Source: Maricaulis sp.
Lineage (GTDB): Bacteria > Pseudomonadota > Alphaproteobacteria > Caulobacterales > Maricaulaceae
DNA: 48,063 bases
Direction of reading: 5' to 3'
NCBI GenBank assembly: GCA_029251785.1
Contig: JAQXCQ010000096.1
Coordinates: 1 to 48,063 of the forward strand
The notes under the pieces were generated by a model, which saw only the letters and a list, made by a program, of their open reading frames with translations, was not told the origin of the DNA and made no database searches. Below, piece after piece: positions 9,541 through 19,065 of the stretch; within the stretch, counting starts at the first letter, position 1, and each line of letters starts with the position of its first letter. Made by a program: the position numbers and the translations under genes.

Positions 9541-10578
9541 ATGAGCCAGACTCCTGCCGACTATAGCGGTCCCCAGCGTGTGCTTTCCGGCATGCAGCCC
9601 ACCGGGCAATTGCATCTTGGAAATTATCTGGGTGCCCTGAAAAATTGGGTATCCCTGCAGGATGATGGTGCCTGGGATTGTTTTTATTGCGTTGTCGACA
9701 TGCATGCGATCACCATGCCGCACGACCCGGCCCTGTTGCCAGATTCTGTGCGGTCTGCGGCGGCGGCATATATCGCATCAGGTGTTGACCCGTCCAAAAG
9801 TGCGATTTTTGCGCAGAGTGCCGTGAGGGCCCATGCGGAGTTGGCGTGGATTTTTAACTGTGTGGCTCGGCTGGGTTGGTTGGAGCGGATGACACAATTC
9901 AAGGACAAGGCCGGCAAGGACAAGGAGCGCGCTTCTGTTGGCCTGTTCACTTACCCCGTTTTGCAAGCCGCGGACATCCTAGTTTACAAGGCCACACACG
10001 TGCCTGTGGGCGAAGATCAGAAGCAGCATTTGGAGCTATGTCGCGATATTGCCGCGCGCTTCAATCGGGATTACGGCAAGGGTGAAGCGATCTTCCCGAC
10101 GACGGAGCCTGTGATCCAGGGGCCGGGCGCACGGATTATGAGCCTCCGGGATGGTTCGGCTAAAATGTCTAAATCGGATGTGTCGGATAATTCGCGTATC
10201 AATCTGGATGATGACGCCGACAAGATCGCCAAGAAAATCAAGAAAGCCAAGACCGACCCGGAACCGCTCCCTGCAACGGTTGAGGAATTGGACAAGCGGC
10301 CTGAGGCCTCAAATCTCGTCGGAATTTACGCGGCGCTGACGGGCACCTCCAAAGCGGATGTATTGGGTGAGTTTGGTGGCGAAGGTTTTGGTAAGTTCAA
10401 GCCGGCGCTGGCCGATGTGGCTGTGCAATACTTGGCACCCATTTCCGATGAATATCGCCGACTGATTGGTGATAAGGCTGAGATTGACCGCGTGTTGGCT
10501 GCCGGTGCGGAACAGGCTTCCGAAGTGGCGGAGCCGGTTGTCGCTGAAGCGCGCAAGCTGGTCGGTTTCTGGGGTTAG
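9541..10578 (+). CDS. trpS: Tryptophanyl-tRNA synthetase
   Basis: Class I aminoacyl-tRNA synthetase charging tRNA-Trp. The 345 residues are the usual bacterial length. The HIGH-type motif is in [17 protein letters not shown] (about 20-36). The KMSKS loop is exact at K208-S212, and [16 protein letters not shown] carries the usual tryptophan-site helices. The gap after murJ (89 bases) holds a weak GCGCCG/CGGCGC inverted pair around 9463-9496 but no T-run, so I do not call a terminator. The TCCTCC-type pyrimidine stretch just before the gene is on the coding strand and is not a ribosome site. Confidence 0.96.
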   Translation: MSQTPADYSGPQRVLSGMQPTGQLHLGNYLGALKNWVSLQDDGAWDCFYCVVDMHAITMPHDPALLPDSVRSAAAAYIASGVDPSKSAIFAQSAVRAHAELAWIFNCVARLGWLERMTQFKDKAGKDKERASVGLFTYPVLQAADILVYKATHVPVGEDQKQHLELCRDIAARFNRDYGKGEAIFPTTEPVIQGPGARIMSLRDGSAKMSKSDVSDNSRINLDDDADKIAKKIKKAKTDPEPLPATVEELDKRPEASNLVGIYAALTGTSKADVLGEFGGEGFGKFKPALADVAVQYLAPISDEYRRLIGDKAEIDRVLAAGAEQASEVAEPVVAEARKLVGFWG

Positions 10579-10643
10579 TCAATTTGTCTCATGGCGCTGT
10601 TTGGTTTGTTGGAACAGCATGCAGGCTAATTGAGGAGAGTGTT

Positions 10644-11147
10644 ATGCGTGTACTGGTTTTGATGGTCTGCCTGATGCTGGCGGCATGTGGCAGCGAGCCG
10701 CACAACGCGCACGAAGAGATGGCCGCAGCGCCAACACATCTGGTTGATGATGGGGTGATGCCGGTCATTGATGTGCGCATGGCCTGGATACGACCACATC
10801 CAGCTGGCCGGGATGTCACTGCGGCGTATTTTACGCTGTATTTGGCGGAAGGAAGCGCAGACCGGCTAGTTTCTGCCCGGATTGCAGGTGCCAGTTCAAC
10901 CGAGTTGCACGGGCATACGATTGCGGCCAATGGCATGATGCAGATGCGTCCGATTGAGGCCCAGGATCTGGTGGCCGGTGCGCCGCTGATTTTCGCACCT
11001 GGCGGGCGGCATTTGATGGTGCACGGTCTGCCTTCGGTTGCCGAAGGCGATACGGTTTCCGGCGTGCTTGTGTTTGAACGTGCTGGAGAGATTGAGCTGG
11101 AATTTCAGGTTCAGTCGATCGCGCCGGGTTTGCCCACGGATTTTTAA
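10644..11147 (+). CDS. PCu(A)C-type copper chaperone lipoprotein
   Basis: Predicted periplasmic lipoprotein of 167 residues related to the PCu(A)C (DUF461) copper chaperones that deliver copper to cytochrome oxidase. Residues 1-15 form a lipoprotein signal ending in the lipobox LAAC (Cys15). The copper motif of the family, H(M)x10Mx21HxM, can be laid on H89-G90-x10-M101-x21-H123-L-M125, with Gly in place of the first Met. Extra His and Met residues nearby (H91, M98, M99, H127) could also bind metal. The ATG at 10644 is preferred to an upstream in-frame start because GAGGAGAG precedes it and the signal peptide begins there. Its stop overlaps the stop of the convergent gene at 11144. Confidence 0.85.
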   Translation: MRVLVLMVCLMLAACGSEPHNAHEEMAAAPTHLVDDGVMPVIDVRMAWIRPHPAGRDVTAAYFTLYLAEGSADRLVSARIAGASSTELHGHTIAANGMMQMRPIEAQDLVAGAPLIFAPGGRHLMVHGLPSVAEGDTVSGVLVFERAGEIELEFQVQSIAPGLPTDF

Positions 11148-11698
11148 GCCTTCCGGTAAACGCCTGGGTCATATGGTTTTGACGCGGCCGTAAAGGACAG
11201 GCTCAAAAGCCAGATGCCTGCTGCCAAGACGGGTAATAAGAAGTATCCGCCCGGCTCGGAATTCACGATCGCGAATTCATAGAAAAACCAGCCACCGATC
11301 ATCAATAGAGCACTGCCTGCCGCGGCGAGTCCGGCGAGCGTACGCGGCCCGCTGCCTTCTTGATAATCCACTGTATCAGAGCGGGGCTCGAGCGCCTTGT
11401 GCAAGGCAATCAGTAACGGCATGAAGGTCTCGATGCTGGAATCCCAGGATGACGGCCCAATGGCGGTCATGGAGCCAAAGCTGAACATCTCGCCTTCCGA
11501 GTCCGTGACGTGGCAAACAATCTGGACAGACTGGAAGGCCTTTTGCTGGGTCAGGCGAATTTGCTGAATCTCGTCGAGGGCCAACCGCGCTGATATTTCA
11601 TCATTTTCGTCGTGGCGGTTGAGGAATCCGTTGGCCACGCTATAAGCGAAGCGAGGCTGGTTTATTGTGCGCCGGTCCATATGTGGTGTGTTTGCCAT
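11144..11698 (-). CDS. Hypothetical protein with two C-terminal membrane helices
   Basis: I do not recognise the family. From the ATG at 11698 it is 184 residues. The first ~120 are soluble and polar, with a segment reading QIVCHVTDSEGEMFSFGSM. There follow two hydrophobic helices (about 122-146 and 154-174) and a short basic tail. A start four codons upstream (11710) is also possible. The stop codon shares bases with the stop of the convergent copper-chaperone gene (TTA/TAA at 11144-11147), so the two transcripts must overlap at their 3' ends. It is divergent from the universal stress gene. Confidence 0.7.
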   Translation of the reverse strand: MANTPHMDRRTINQPRFAYSVANGFLNRHDENDEISARLALDEIQQIRLTQQKAFQSVQIVCHVTDSEGEMFSFGSMTAIGPSSWDSSIETFMPLLIALHKALEPRSDTVDYQEGSGPRTLAGLAAAGSALLMIGGWFFYEFAIVNSEPGGYFLLPVLAAGIWLLSLSFTAASKPYDPGVYRKA

Positions 11699-11774
11699 AA
11701 GCGTCCCCAATTTAGACGGTGATTAGCATCCATTGCTGGATGAGTCGCCCCGAAGCAGCGAGAGTTTGCAGGAC

Positions 11775-12251
11775 ATGCCCGATCGCATCAGAAAATTCCT
11801 TGTTGTGGCGGACGAAAGTCCGGAATGCCGAAAAGCACTGTATTTTGCGGCGCGTCGCGCGATGGCAACCGGTGCGACCGTCAGCATTCTGGCAACATTG
11901 GAGCCCGGCGACTTTAATCATTGGATTGGCGTTGCCGAGGCCGTTAAGCGCGATGCCGAATCCGCGGCGGCGGCGACGTTGGACTCAATGGCTGCAGATG
12001 CCCGGGCAATAACCGGGATGGACCCCGAATTATTGTTGCGCGAGGGGCAGCATCAGACTGTTTTGGCTAAATTACTGGAAGAGGACCCGCTGATTTCGCT
12101 GCTGATCCTGGCCGCATCTCCATCGAGCGAAGGGCCAGGGCCGTTGGTGTCATCATTGGCCCGCGGCAAGGGGTTGTTTGCGGGTCGCGCGGTTCCTGTG
12201 ACCGTCGTGCCTGGGGATATGGATACCGCAGAAATTGATGCGCTGACGTGA
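11775..12251 (+). CDS. Universal stress protein family
   Basis: Predicted cytosolic UspA-fold protein, 158 residues from the ATG at 11775. It opens with RKFLVVADESPECRKAL, the first strand and helix of the Usp fold, and ends with AVPVTVVPGDM, the last strand. The family's ATP-binding G-x2-G-x9-G(S/T) region is degenerate here (SPSSEGPGPLVSSLARG), so nucleotide binding is uncertain. The open frame reaches a TTG at 11733, but the ATG fits the domain start. It sits directly upstream of the Nfu gene. Confidence 0.82.
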   Translation: MPDRIRKFLVVADESPECRKALYFAARRAMATGATVSILATLEPGDFNHWIGVAEAVKRDAESAAAATLDSMAADARAITGMDPELLLREGQHQTVLAKLLEEDPLISLLILAASPSSEGPGPLVSSLARGKGLFAGRAVPVTVVPGDMDTAEIDALT

Positions 12252-12281
12252 TCTCTCACAGCATGAGAGCTTGAACCGGTG

Positions 12282-12300
12282 TCAATTGCGCGCCAATTGA
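12282..12300. promoter_or_regulatory. Perfect inverted repeat upstream of nfu, possible operator
   Basis: TCAATTG-CGCGC-CAATTGA is a perfect 7-bp inverted repeat with a 5-base centre, ending 18 bases before the Nfu start. A second smaller one, CTCTCA-CAGCA-TGAGAG, lies at 12253-12269 just after the stress-protein stop. Neither is followed by a T-run, so they do not look like intrinsic terminators. The first has the size of a dimeric repressor site but does not match an Irr, RirA or IscR site as I know them. Confidence 0.4.
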
Positions 12301-12318
12301 GACCCAAGGAGCCCAATC

Positions 12319-12882
12319 ATGTTTATCCAGACTGAAGCAACACCAAATCCTAATACGATGAAATTCCTTCCCGGACAGCCGATTGCACCGGATGGCCCGC
12401 GCGAGTTTGAGAGTGCAGACGACACACAACACGCACCCATGGCGGCCGACCTGTTTGTGATTGAAGGCGTTCAAACAGTTTTTTTTGGTGAAGATTTCAT
12501 CTCGATCACCAAATCTGATGAGATTGACTGGGACCATATCAAGCCGTTTCTACTGGGCGCGATCATGGATGGTCTGCAGTCGGGTCGGCCGATCTTGGGT
12601 GAGGGAGAAACCCAGAGTGGACATGCTGTGGATGCGGGCGAGGCTGAGGGTGTGGTGAAGGAAATCATTGAGCTGATTGACTCGCGCATTCGACCTGCGG
12701 TCGCCCAGGATGGCGGCGACATTCTGTTTCATTCATTTATTGCCGATAGTGGTGTCGTGCGGCTGAAGATGCGCGGGGCCTGTGCGGGGTGCCCGTCGGC
12801 TACCATGACGTTGAAGTCTGGCATTGAGAATTTGCTCAAGCACTACATCCCTGAAGTGACGTCTGTTGAGGCGGTCGAGTAG
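12319..12882 (+). CDS. Nfu-type iron-sulfur cluster carrier protein
   Basis: Carries 4Fe-4S clusters to target apoproteins. The 187 residues hold an N-terminal Nfu domain, with the typical opening FIQTEATPNPNTMKFLPG, and a C-terminal NifU-like domain (about 110-187) with the cluster-binding Cys155-Ala-Gly-Cys158. AAGGAG is placed 8-13 bases before the ATG. Such Nfu proteins are usual next to general stress or tsaB-region genes in alphaproteobacteria. The inverted repeat just upstream may control it. Confidence 0.93.
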   Translation: MFIQTEATPNPNTMKFLPGQPIAPDGPREFESADDTQHAPMAADLFVIEGVQTVFFGEDFISITKSDEIDWDHIKPFLLGAIMDGLQSGRPILGEGETQSGHAVDAGEAEGVVKEIIELIDSRIRPAVAQDGGDILFHSFIADSGVVRLKMRGACAGCPSATMTLKSGIENLLKHYIPEVTSVEAVE

Positions 12883-13000
12883 CCCGCAGACAGTTATTCC
12901 AGAACGGAAATTCCCTTCGGCGCTGGAAGTCCCTATTTAGTTGGCTTGACGCGTTGCTGGCATATCGCTGCGGCGCCCGGTCTTATTGCGAGAAATTATC

Positions 13001-13633
13001 ATGTCTGCCGAACTGACAACCAAGCCTACGGGCAATACCGCTATTGATGCCTCAGTGATCGCCCAACTTTTCACCGAAGCACGCACTTATAACGATTTTG
13101 ATGCGCGCCCGATCCCGGAAGAGACGTTGCGCGGGATTTACGATATTTTGAAAATGGGACCAACCAGCGCCAATTCATCGCCGGCCCGGTTTATGTTTGT
13201 TCAATCGGCTGACGCCAAGGCACGCCTGAAACCGCATCTTTCCGAGGGCAATACCGACAAGACTATGAAGGCGCCAGTGACGGTCATTCTGGCGTGGGAC
13301 AGCAAGTTTTACGACAAGGTGCCCCAACTTATGCCGCACAATCCCGGTGCGCGAGAATGGTTTACCGCCCCGGAATCGACGCTCAGCAATGGCAAAAGAA
13401 ATGCCGTGCTACAGGCGGCCTATTTGATCCTTGCCGCGCGCGCTCTGGGTGTTGATAGTGGAGCGATGACGGGCTTTGACCCGGCGGGTGTTGATGCGGA
13501 GTTTTTCGCCAATGCCCCCGAACGAACAAACTGGAAATCTGACATTTTGATCAATCTGGGCTATGGCACGACCACAAACCTTTTCCCTCGACTGCCGCGC
13601 CTGGATTTCGACGAAGCGGCCAGCATTATCTGA
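13001..13633 (+). CDS. Nitroreductase family protein, RutE/HadB-like (malonic semialdehyde reductase type)
   Basis: FMN-dependent oxidoreductase fold of 210 residues. The sequence resembles RutE, which reduces malonic semialdehyde in uracil breakdown: [20 protein letters not shown], then [15 protein letters not shown], then [14 protein letters not shown] and [15 protein letters not shown]. No other rut genes are nearby, so the substrate is open and a general quinone or nitro reductase role is possible. The ATG at 13001 is chosen over an in-frame TTG at 12986. tsaB starts 7 bases after its stop. Confidence 0.85.
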   Translation: MSAELTTKPTGNTAIDASVIAQLFTEARTYNDFDARPIPEETLRGIYDILKMGPTSANSSPARFMFVQSADAKARLKPHLSEGNTDKTMKAPVTVILAWDSKFYDKVPQLMPHNPGAREWFTAPESTLSNGKRNAVLQAAYLILAARALGVDSGAMTGFDPAGVDAEFFANAPERTNWKSDILINLGYGTTTNLFPRLPRLDFDEAASII

Positions 13634-13640
13634 TTGAGCC

Positions 13641-14294
13641 ATGCGCCTCCTTGCCATTGATACAACCGGTTCCAACTGCTCTGTCGCGCTGCGGGTGACA
13701 GGGCAGGCGGATATCTGTGTTACCGATGTGATTGGCCGAGGGCATGCGGAATACCTGGCTCCGATGGTGAGACGCGTCCTGGGCGAGGCGGGTGTCGACC
13801 CGAAAACACTGACCGATCTGGCGACCACCACCGGGCCAGGCAGCTTTGCCGGCACACGAGTTGGGGTCGCTTTTATCCGCGGGTTGGCGCTCGTCGCGGG
13901 CGTCCCGGCGGTTGGCATTGGAAATCTGGATGTTTGGGGCGCGCAATTGCGTGAGCTCAGCGAGCCCAACCTTCCGTTCGCGGCTATCCATGACGCCAAG
14001 CGGGGGGAGGTTATCGTCAAATGCTGGGGCACAGCACTATTCGACGAGCCGCAGATATTGCCGGTTTCCGAGGCGCTCAATCACGTCACCGATCGGCTCG
14101 GCGATAATGGGCTCCTTGGAGGCAGCGGAGCAGAGTTCCTGTCGGACGCCGGATTGGTCGATAGTGGTATTCGCGAACTGGACCTTTTGAAGGTTTTGGA
14201 CCTGGCTGGCACTGCGGTGACTGCAACGCATCCGCCGAGCCCATTTTACGCCCGGCCACCGGATGCGAAACTGCCCGGTGGGGCCTCGGTTTGA
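13641..14294 (+). CDS. tsaB: tRNA threonylcarbamoyladenosine biosynthesis protein TsaB
   Basis: Partner of TsaD in forming t6A37 in ANN-decoding tRNAs. The 217 residues open with LLAIDTTGSNCSVALR and carry TTGPGSFAGTRVGVAFIRGLA, both typical of the TsaB (YeaZ) actin-like fold. The C-terminus overlaps the start of rimI by four bases (TTGA), implying translational coupling. The tsaB-rimI pairing is widespread in bacteria. Confidence 0.94.
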   Translation: MRLLAIDTTGSNCSVALRVTGQADICVTDVIGRGHAEYLAPMVRRVLGEAGVDPKTLTDLATTTGPGSFAGTRVGVAFIRGLALVAGVPAVGIGNLDVWGAQLRELSEPNLPFAAIHDAKRGEVIVKCWGTALFDEPQILPVSEALNHVTDRLGDNGLLGGSGAEFLSDAGLVDSGIRELDLLKVLDLAGTAVTATHPPSPFYARPPDAKLPGGASV

Positions 14295-14755
14295 GCGACG
14301 GTCAACCGGAAATCGTTTCCGCGCAAAGTGCCGGAATAATGGCTGAGATTCATGCGATCTGTTTTGACCATCCGTGGAATGAAAAAGCTTTAACATCCCT
14401 CTTATTACTACCCTCAAGCGTCGGATTGCTCTGCCGGGAGGAGAAAGCTGGCCTCGGGATGGCGCTTATTCGCTGTGCGGCGGATGAGGCGGAAATTTTG
14501 ACGATTTGTGTGGTTCCCGACCAGCGGGGCCTAGGATATGCACATCACCTTTTGGAGCACGCCGAATGCCTCGCGCGAAAGCGCGGCGTGGTGCGCATGT
14601 TTCTGGAGGTCTCGGTAAATAACAAGGCTGCACAGAAACTGTATTTCCGAGCGGGTTACTCGGAAATTGGACACCGACCGGCCTATTATGTCGATGGTAG
14701 TGATGCTCTAATGCTGGAAAAAGCGCTGACCAAAGATGGACAAAACCGGTCGTGA
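14291..14755 (+). CDS. rimI: Ribosomal protein S18 alanine N-acetyltransferase (GNAT family)
   Basis: GNAT acetyltransferase of 154 residues, by context and sequence RimI. The acetyl-CoA loop is DQRGLGYAHHLLEHAE, preceded by the beta-strand ILTICVVP. It is followed by FLEVSVNNKAAQKLYFRAGY, the usual RimI C-terminal half. The start is read as the TTG at 14291 that overlaps the tsaB stop. An ATG at 14339 would remove 16 residues and leave little before the core HAICFDHPW, so the TTG is preferred but not proved. Confidence 0.88.
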   Translation: MSDGQPEIVSAQSAGIMAEIHAICFDHPWNEKALTSLLLLPSSVGLLCREEKAGLGMALIRCAADEAEILTICVVPDQRGLGYAHHLLEHAECLARKRGVVRMFLEVSVNNKAAQKLYFRAGYSEIGHRPAYYVDGSDALMLEKALTKDGQNRS

Positions 14756-14786
14756 GCGCCTATCACTCAATTCGCCTAGCGGGGGA

Positions 14787-15212
14787 ATGAGAATGCCAGA
14801 TCGCATCGAGAAGCTTTGCATTGAAAAGGGGCTGCGAATGACTGAGCAGCGTCGCGTTATCGCGCGCGTGCTGTCGTCATCAACGGACCATCCCGATGCC
14901 GAGGTATTACACCGGCGCGCTTCGGCCGAAGATCCGCGGATATCTCTGGCGACCGTTTACCGCACCGTTCGGCTTTTTGAAGACGCTGCGATTATTGAAC
15001 GCCACGATTTCCGCGACGGGCGTTCGCGCTATGAAGAGGCCGGTGATGATCATCATGACCATTTGATCGATCTAAAGTCCGGAGAGGTCATTGAGTTCGT
15101 CAATGAAGAAATCGAAGCCTTGCAAGTCGCTATCGCGCGCAAGCTGGGTTTCAAATTGATGGATCACAGGCTCGAACTTTATGGTGTCCCGCTCGAGGAC
15201 GCCAAAGACTAA
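14787..15212 (+). CDS. fur: Fur-family metal-responsive regulator
   Basis: DNA-binding repressor of 141 residues sensing iron or manganese. The winged helix is visible (LRMTEQRRVIARVL, then ISLATVYRTVRLFEDA). The dimerisation domain has HHDH at 89-92 in DDHHDHLIDLKSGEVIEF. The CxxC pairs of E. coli Fur are absent; only Cys11 remains. This is usual for alphaproteobacterial Fur/Mur proteins. The ATG at 14787, preceded by GCGGGGG, is preferred; the frame is open to 14736 inside rimI. Placement after tsaB-rimI is a known alphaproteobacterial arrangement. Fur versus Mur cannot be settled from sequence alone. Confidence 0.9.
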   Translation: MRMPDRIEKLCIEKGLRMTEQRRVIARVLSSSTDHPDAEVLHRRASAEDPRISLATVYRTVRLFEDAAIIERHDFRDGRSRYEEAGDDHHDHLIDLKSGEVIEFVNEEIEALQVAIARKLGFKLMDHRLELYGVPLEDAKD

Positions 15213-15319
15213 TTTACAAGACAATTTTTTGGCAAATTTTCGACGTGCTGCATTCCCGCGGGATTTAGCAAACGAACAACGATAGCCTACACAAAATTAT
15301 TCCGATCCAAGGACGAGCC

Positions 15320-16558
15320 ATGCCTGTGCGCCAACCCGGCAAGCACGCGATGATGTTCATTTTCATCACCGTGCTGATCGACATGATCGGTTTTGGCCTG
15401 ATCATTCCGGTCATGCCGGACCTGATTAAGGGACTAACCGGTCAGGATGCACCCAATGCGGCTGTGATGGGCGGCTGGCTGATGACGCTGTATGCGGGGA
15501 TGCAGTTTGTTTTCGCTCCGATTGTCGGTGGATTGTCTGACAGATTTGGGCGCAAGCCTATTTTGTTGATCGCGTTGGCTGGCTTCACGCTCGACTATCT
15601 GATCATGGGGTTTTCAGGCTCTTTCCTCGTTTTATTTATCGGTCGCGCGATATCCGGGATTTTCGGGGCCAGTTACACAACAGCCAGTGCCTATATCGCG
15701 GACATATCGAATGATGAAAACCGGGCCGCGAATTTTGGAATGATCGGCGCGGCCTTCGGGCTTGGGTTTATTTTGGGACCTGTCGCCGGCGGAATTTTGG
15801 GCGAGACCTTTGGCCCGCGGGCACCGTTTTTTGCGGCTGCGGCGCTGGCGGGGCTGAACTTCATCTATGGCTTTATCGTGCTCCCGGAGTCCTTGCCGGT
15901 TGAAAACCGCCGAAAATTTGAATTGCGCCGGGCCAATCCATTTGGCGCTCTGATGCAGATCCGCAAACATCCGGTTGTCTATGTTTTGCTCAGCGGCTTG
16001 TTTGTCATCATGCTGGCGCACTCGGTTTTCCCATCAACCTGGTCGTATTTCGGAGAATTCAGGTTTGGCTGGAGCAAGCAGGAGATCGGCTTCTCCTTGG
16101 GCGCTGTCGGTTTGATGACCGCTCTGGTGCAGGGTGGGCTGACACGCGTCGCGGTACCCAAGTTTGGTGAATGGCGCGTGATTATGTTTGCGCTGTCTGT
16201 GACGGTTCTCGCCTATGTCGGATATGGTCTCGTGACACAGGCCTGGATGGTTTATCTGGTCATCATTATTGGGGCGCTGGGCGGCTTGGGGCAGCCTGCC
16301 CTGCAAGCCGTCATGACCCGGCGGGTTTCCGCTGACGCGCAGGGTGAGCTGCAGGGTGCGATCACGAGCCTTCAAGGGCTGTCGATGATGATTGGTCCGC
16401 AGATCATGCCGCGTGTTTTCCAATTTTTCACGTCGGAAAATACACCTCTGGAATTGCCGGGGGCGGCGTTTTTGCTTGCCGCGGGGCTTGGTTCGATCGG
16501 GCTTGTGGTTGCCCTTTCTGCCCGCCGACAAGACAAGGTTCGCTCGCCCGCGCAATAA
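15320..16558 (+). CDS. TCR/Tet-type MFS transporter
   Basis: Inner-membrane drug:proton antiporter type, 412 residues with about 12 hydrophobic helices. The MFS signature between helices 2 and 3 is GGLSDRFGRKPILL. The opening VLIDMIGFGLIIPVMPDLI and the motif C-like segment around GLGFILGPVAGGILG place it with TetA-like exporters. That does not show tetracycline resistance, as chromosomal members have varied or unknown substrates. The 107-base gap after fur is AT-rich (TTTTTTGGCAAATTTT at 15225-15240) and probably holds its promoter, though I find no clean -35/-10 pair. Confidence 0.88.
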   Translation: MPVRQPGKHAMMFIFITVLIDMIGFGLIIPVMPDLIKGLTGQDAPNAAVMGGWLMTLYAGMQFVFAPIVGGLSDRFGRKPILLIALAGFTLDYLIMGFSGSFLVLFIGRAISGIFGASYTTASAYIADISNDENRAANFGMIGAAFGLGFILGPVAGGILGETFGPRAPFFAAAALAGLNFIYGFIVLPESLPVENRRKFELRRANPFGALMQIRKHPVVYVLLSGLFVIMLAHSVFPSTWSYFGEFRFGWSKQEIGFSLGAVGLMTALVQGGLTRVAVPKFGEWRVIMFALSVTVLAYVGYGLVTQAWMVYLVIIIGALGGLGQPALQAVMTRRVSADAQGELQGAITSLQGLSMMIGPQIMPRVFQFFTSENTPLELPGAAFLLAAGLGSIGLVVALSARRQDKVRSPAQ

Positions 16559-16671
16559 ATCCAGCACCAGCACGCTTGAAGAGTCCGCCGTTTTTGCCCA
16601 TAACGCCTCGCTTGCACGGTCGGACGGTTCCGATCTGAACAGGAGCGCAGGTCAAAAACCGCGCACATCGC

Positions 16672-18045
16672 ATGAGCTCGACGCGTAAACGCCTTTTTAT
16701 CAAGACCTATGGCTGCCAGATGAATGTCTATGATTCCGAACGGATGAAAGACGTGCTGACGCCGCTTGGCTATGAATCTTCGGAGACGCCCGAAGGGTCG
16801 GACCTGGTTATTTTAAACACCTGCCATATTCGCGAGAAGGCGGCGGAGAAAGTCTATTCCGAGCTGGGCCGATTACGGCCGCTCAAGGAAGCCAGACTTG
16901 AGTCCGGCGATCAGATGACGATTGCCGTCGCCGGGTGTGTCGCCCAGGCGGAGGGCGCTGAAATCATGAAACGCGCGCCGGTGGTGGATCTCGTTGTTGG
17001 CCCACAAACCTATCACAAGCTTCCCGAGCTGATCGCCCGAGCCGCGCGCGCCAAGGGCGAAGCGCTGGATACGGAGTTTGTTGTCGAAGATAAATTCGAC
17101 AAATTGCCAGCAGCGCGACAGGTCGATGGATATTCAGCGTTTGTGACCGTGCAGGAAGGTTGCGACAAGTTTTGTACCTTCTGTGTTGTTCCCTATACGC
17201 GCGGCGCGGAATGGTCCCGTCCGGTTGATCAGCTGGTCGCGGAAATTCGTGGTCTTGCCGCTATGGGTGTGCGCGAAGTCACCCTTCTCGGGCAGAATGT
17301 AAATGCCTATCATGGTGAGCCGCCTGCCGGCCGTGAGGCCGATGGCCCCTGGGGTCTGGCACAATTGCTACGTCATTTGGCGTTGATCGGTGGTATTGAC
17401 CGCCTGCGCTATACAACCAGCCATCCACGAGATATGGGCGATGATCTCATCGCGGCCCACCGTGATGAAGAAAAGCTGATGCCGTATCTGCACCTGCCGA
17501 TCCAGGTGGGATCCGACAAAATTCTCAAGGCGATGAACCGTCAGCATACTTATGCGGAATATGTTGATCTGATCGGTCGTGTACGTGATGCCCGGCCGGA
17601 CATTGCGATTTCGGGCGATTTTATTGTCGGATTTCCCGGCGAACGGGATGAGGATTTCGAAGCAACGATGAAATGCGTGCGCGAAATCGGCTATGCCACC
17701 GCCTATTCCTTTAAATATTCACGTCGCCCGGGCACGCCCGGCGCGGCGATGGTCAATCAGGTGGATGAGGGCGTAAAGGGTGAGCGCTTGCAGGCGCTGA
17801 AACTGTTGCTGGATGATCAGCAAACGGCCTTCAATCAGGCGCAAACCGGGCAAACCCTGCCTGTCCTGTTTGAAAAAGCGGGGCGCCTTGAGGGACAGCT
17901 TCATGGTCGTTCGCCCTACCTGCAATCCGTGCATGTTCAGGGGCCGGCCGAGTTGATCGGGCAGATCGGGCATGTGGCGATTGAATCTGTAACGCGGAAT
18001 GCCTTGACGGGTTCTTTGGTTTTACCGGCTACAGTCGATTCATGA
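16672..18045 (+). CDS. miaB: tRNA-2-methylthio-N6-dimethylallyladenosine synthase MiaB
   Basis: Radical-SAM methylthiotransferase that completes ms2i6A37 in tRNA. The 457 residues are full length. The N-terminal UPF0004 domain has cluster cysteines C15, C51 and C89. The radical-SAM motif CxxxCxxC is C164-C168-C171 in [22 protein letters not shown] domain ends the protein (about 385-450). The first base of the phoH ATG lies inside its last codon (overlap ATGA at 18042-18045). The 113-base gap before it shows no clear structure. Confidence 0.96.
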   Translation: MSSTRKRLFIKTYGCQMNVYDSERMKDVLTPLGYESSETPEGSDLVILNTCHIREKAAEKVYSELGRLRPLKEARLESGDQMTIAVAGCVAQAEGAEIMKRAPVVDLVVGPQTYHKLPELIARAARAKGEALDTEFVVEDKFDKLPAARQVDGYSAFVTVQEGCDKFCTFCVVPYTRGAEWSRPVDQLVAEIRGLAAMGVREVTLLGQNVNAYHGEPPAGREADGPWGLAQLLRHLALIGGIDRLRYTTSHPRDMGDDLIAAHRDEEKLMPYLHLPIQVGSDKILKAMNRQHTYAEYVDLIGRVRDARPDIAISGDFIVGFPGERDEDFEATMKCVREIGYATAYSFKYSRRPGTPGAAMVNQVDEGVKGERLQALKLLLDDQQTAFNQAQTGQTLPVLFEKAGRLEGQLHGRSPYLQSVHVQGPAELIGQIGHVAIESVTRNALTGSLVLPATVDS

Positions 18046-19061
18046 CCGGATCCAGACCCTCACCGAAGGCCCGCGCGGCCAAGCCGAAAAAACAAGCTTC
18101 AGAGACCCTGCATTTCGACGATGTTGACCGTTTGCGCGCGATGGCGGGCGCGGGCGACAGGTTCTTGATGATGATCGAGGAAGAGCTTGGTGTGAAGCTG
18201 AGTGCTCCCGGTGGCGGGCAGGTGGTTATTTCGGCCAACCAAACCGGTGCCCGAGATGACGCCAAGCGCGTGCTCAAAAGATTGTATGCAAACCTGGAAC
18301 ACGGTTTGACGTGTGACGAGGCTGCTGTCCGCGGTGTTATGCGCATGCGTGATGTCAGCGAGGCGTCTGCGGACGGTGACGGTGTTATTCGGGTGCCACG
18401 CGGATCCAGCTTGATCGCTCGAACCGAGGGACAGCGCGACTATGTTCGCGCCCTGAAAGATTCCGAAAATTACGATCTAATATTTGGTGTTGGGCCCGCA
18501 GGGACCGGCAAAACCCTGCTTGCAGTGGCTTATGGTGCCGCGTTGCTCGTACAGCGCAAGTTTGAAAAACTGATCATTACCCGGCCGGCTGTTGAGGCTG
18601 GTGAGAAACTTGGGTTTCTTCCGGGCGACCTCAATGAGAAGGTCGACCCGTATCTGTTGCCTGTTTGGGATGCGCTGGCAGATACGCTGGGACGGACCCA
18701 ATTGGAACGTATGCGTGAAGATGGCCGCATTGAAGTCGCTCCGATCGCCTTTATGCGCGGGCGCACACTCAATCGAGCGTTTGTGATTGTGGATGAAGCA
18801 CAAAATACGTCGCGCGCGCAGATGCAGATGGTTCTGACGCGTCTGGGCGAAGGGTCGCGGATGGCTGTGACCGGCGATCCTAGTCAGTGTGACCTGAATC
18901 CGCGAGATCCATCAGGTCTGCCACATGCTTTGGACATATTATCTGGAACAAAGGGTGTTTCGATCGTTCGTTTCTCCCGCGCTGATGTGGTTCGGCACGA
19001 TTTGGTTGGCCGTATCGTTGAGGCTTACGAGCACGACGCGGCTCGCAAGAGCGGTAGCTAA
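18042..19061 (+). CDS. phoH: PhoH-family ATPase
   Basis: Predicted cytosolic ATPase, possibly RNA-related, of 339 residues. Walker A is GPAGTGKT (151-158), and Walker B lies in [15 protein letters not shown]. The region before the ATPase domain has an RNA-binding-like feel ([18 protein letters not shown]). Its start overlaps the miaB stop by four bases, and ybeY begins 4 bases after its stop. The phoH-ybeY-corC-lnt block is conserved in alphaproteobacteria, and PhoH with YbeY has been linked to rRNA and RNA processing. Confidence 0.93.
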   Translation: MTGSRPSPKARAAKPKKQASETLHFDDVDRLRAMAGAGDRFLMMIEEELGVKLSAPGGGQVVISANQTGARDDAKRVLKRLYANLEHGLTCDEAAVRGVMRMRDVSEASADGDGVIRVPRGSSLIARTEGQRDYVRALKDSENYDLIFGVGPAGTGKTLLAVAYGAALLVQRKFEKLIITRPAVEAGEKLGFLPGDLNEKVDPYLLPVWDALADTLGRTQLERMREDGRIEVAPIAFMRGRTLNRAFVIVDEAQNTSRAQMQMVLTRLGEGSRMAVTGDPSQCDLNPRDPSGLPHALDILSGTKGVSIVRFSRADVVRHDLVGRIVEAYEHDAARKSGS

Positions 19062-19065
19062 TCCC

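Noticed and set aside
15320-16558. Tetracycline resistance determinant
   Set aside because: The protein is TetA-like in overall fold, but there is no divergent tetR and no sign of transfer. It is better called a general MFS exporter.
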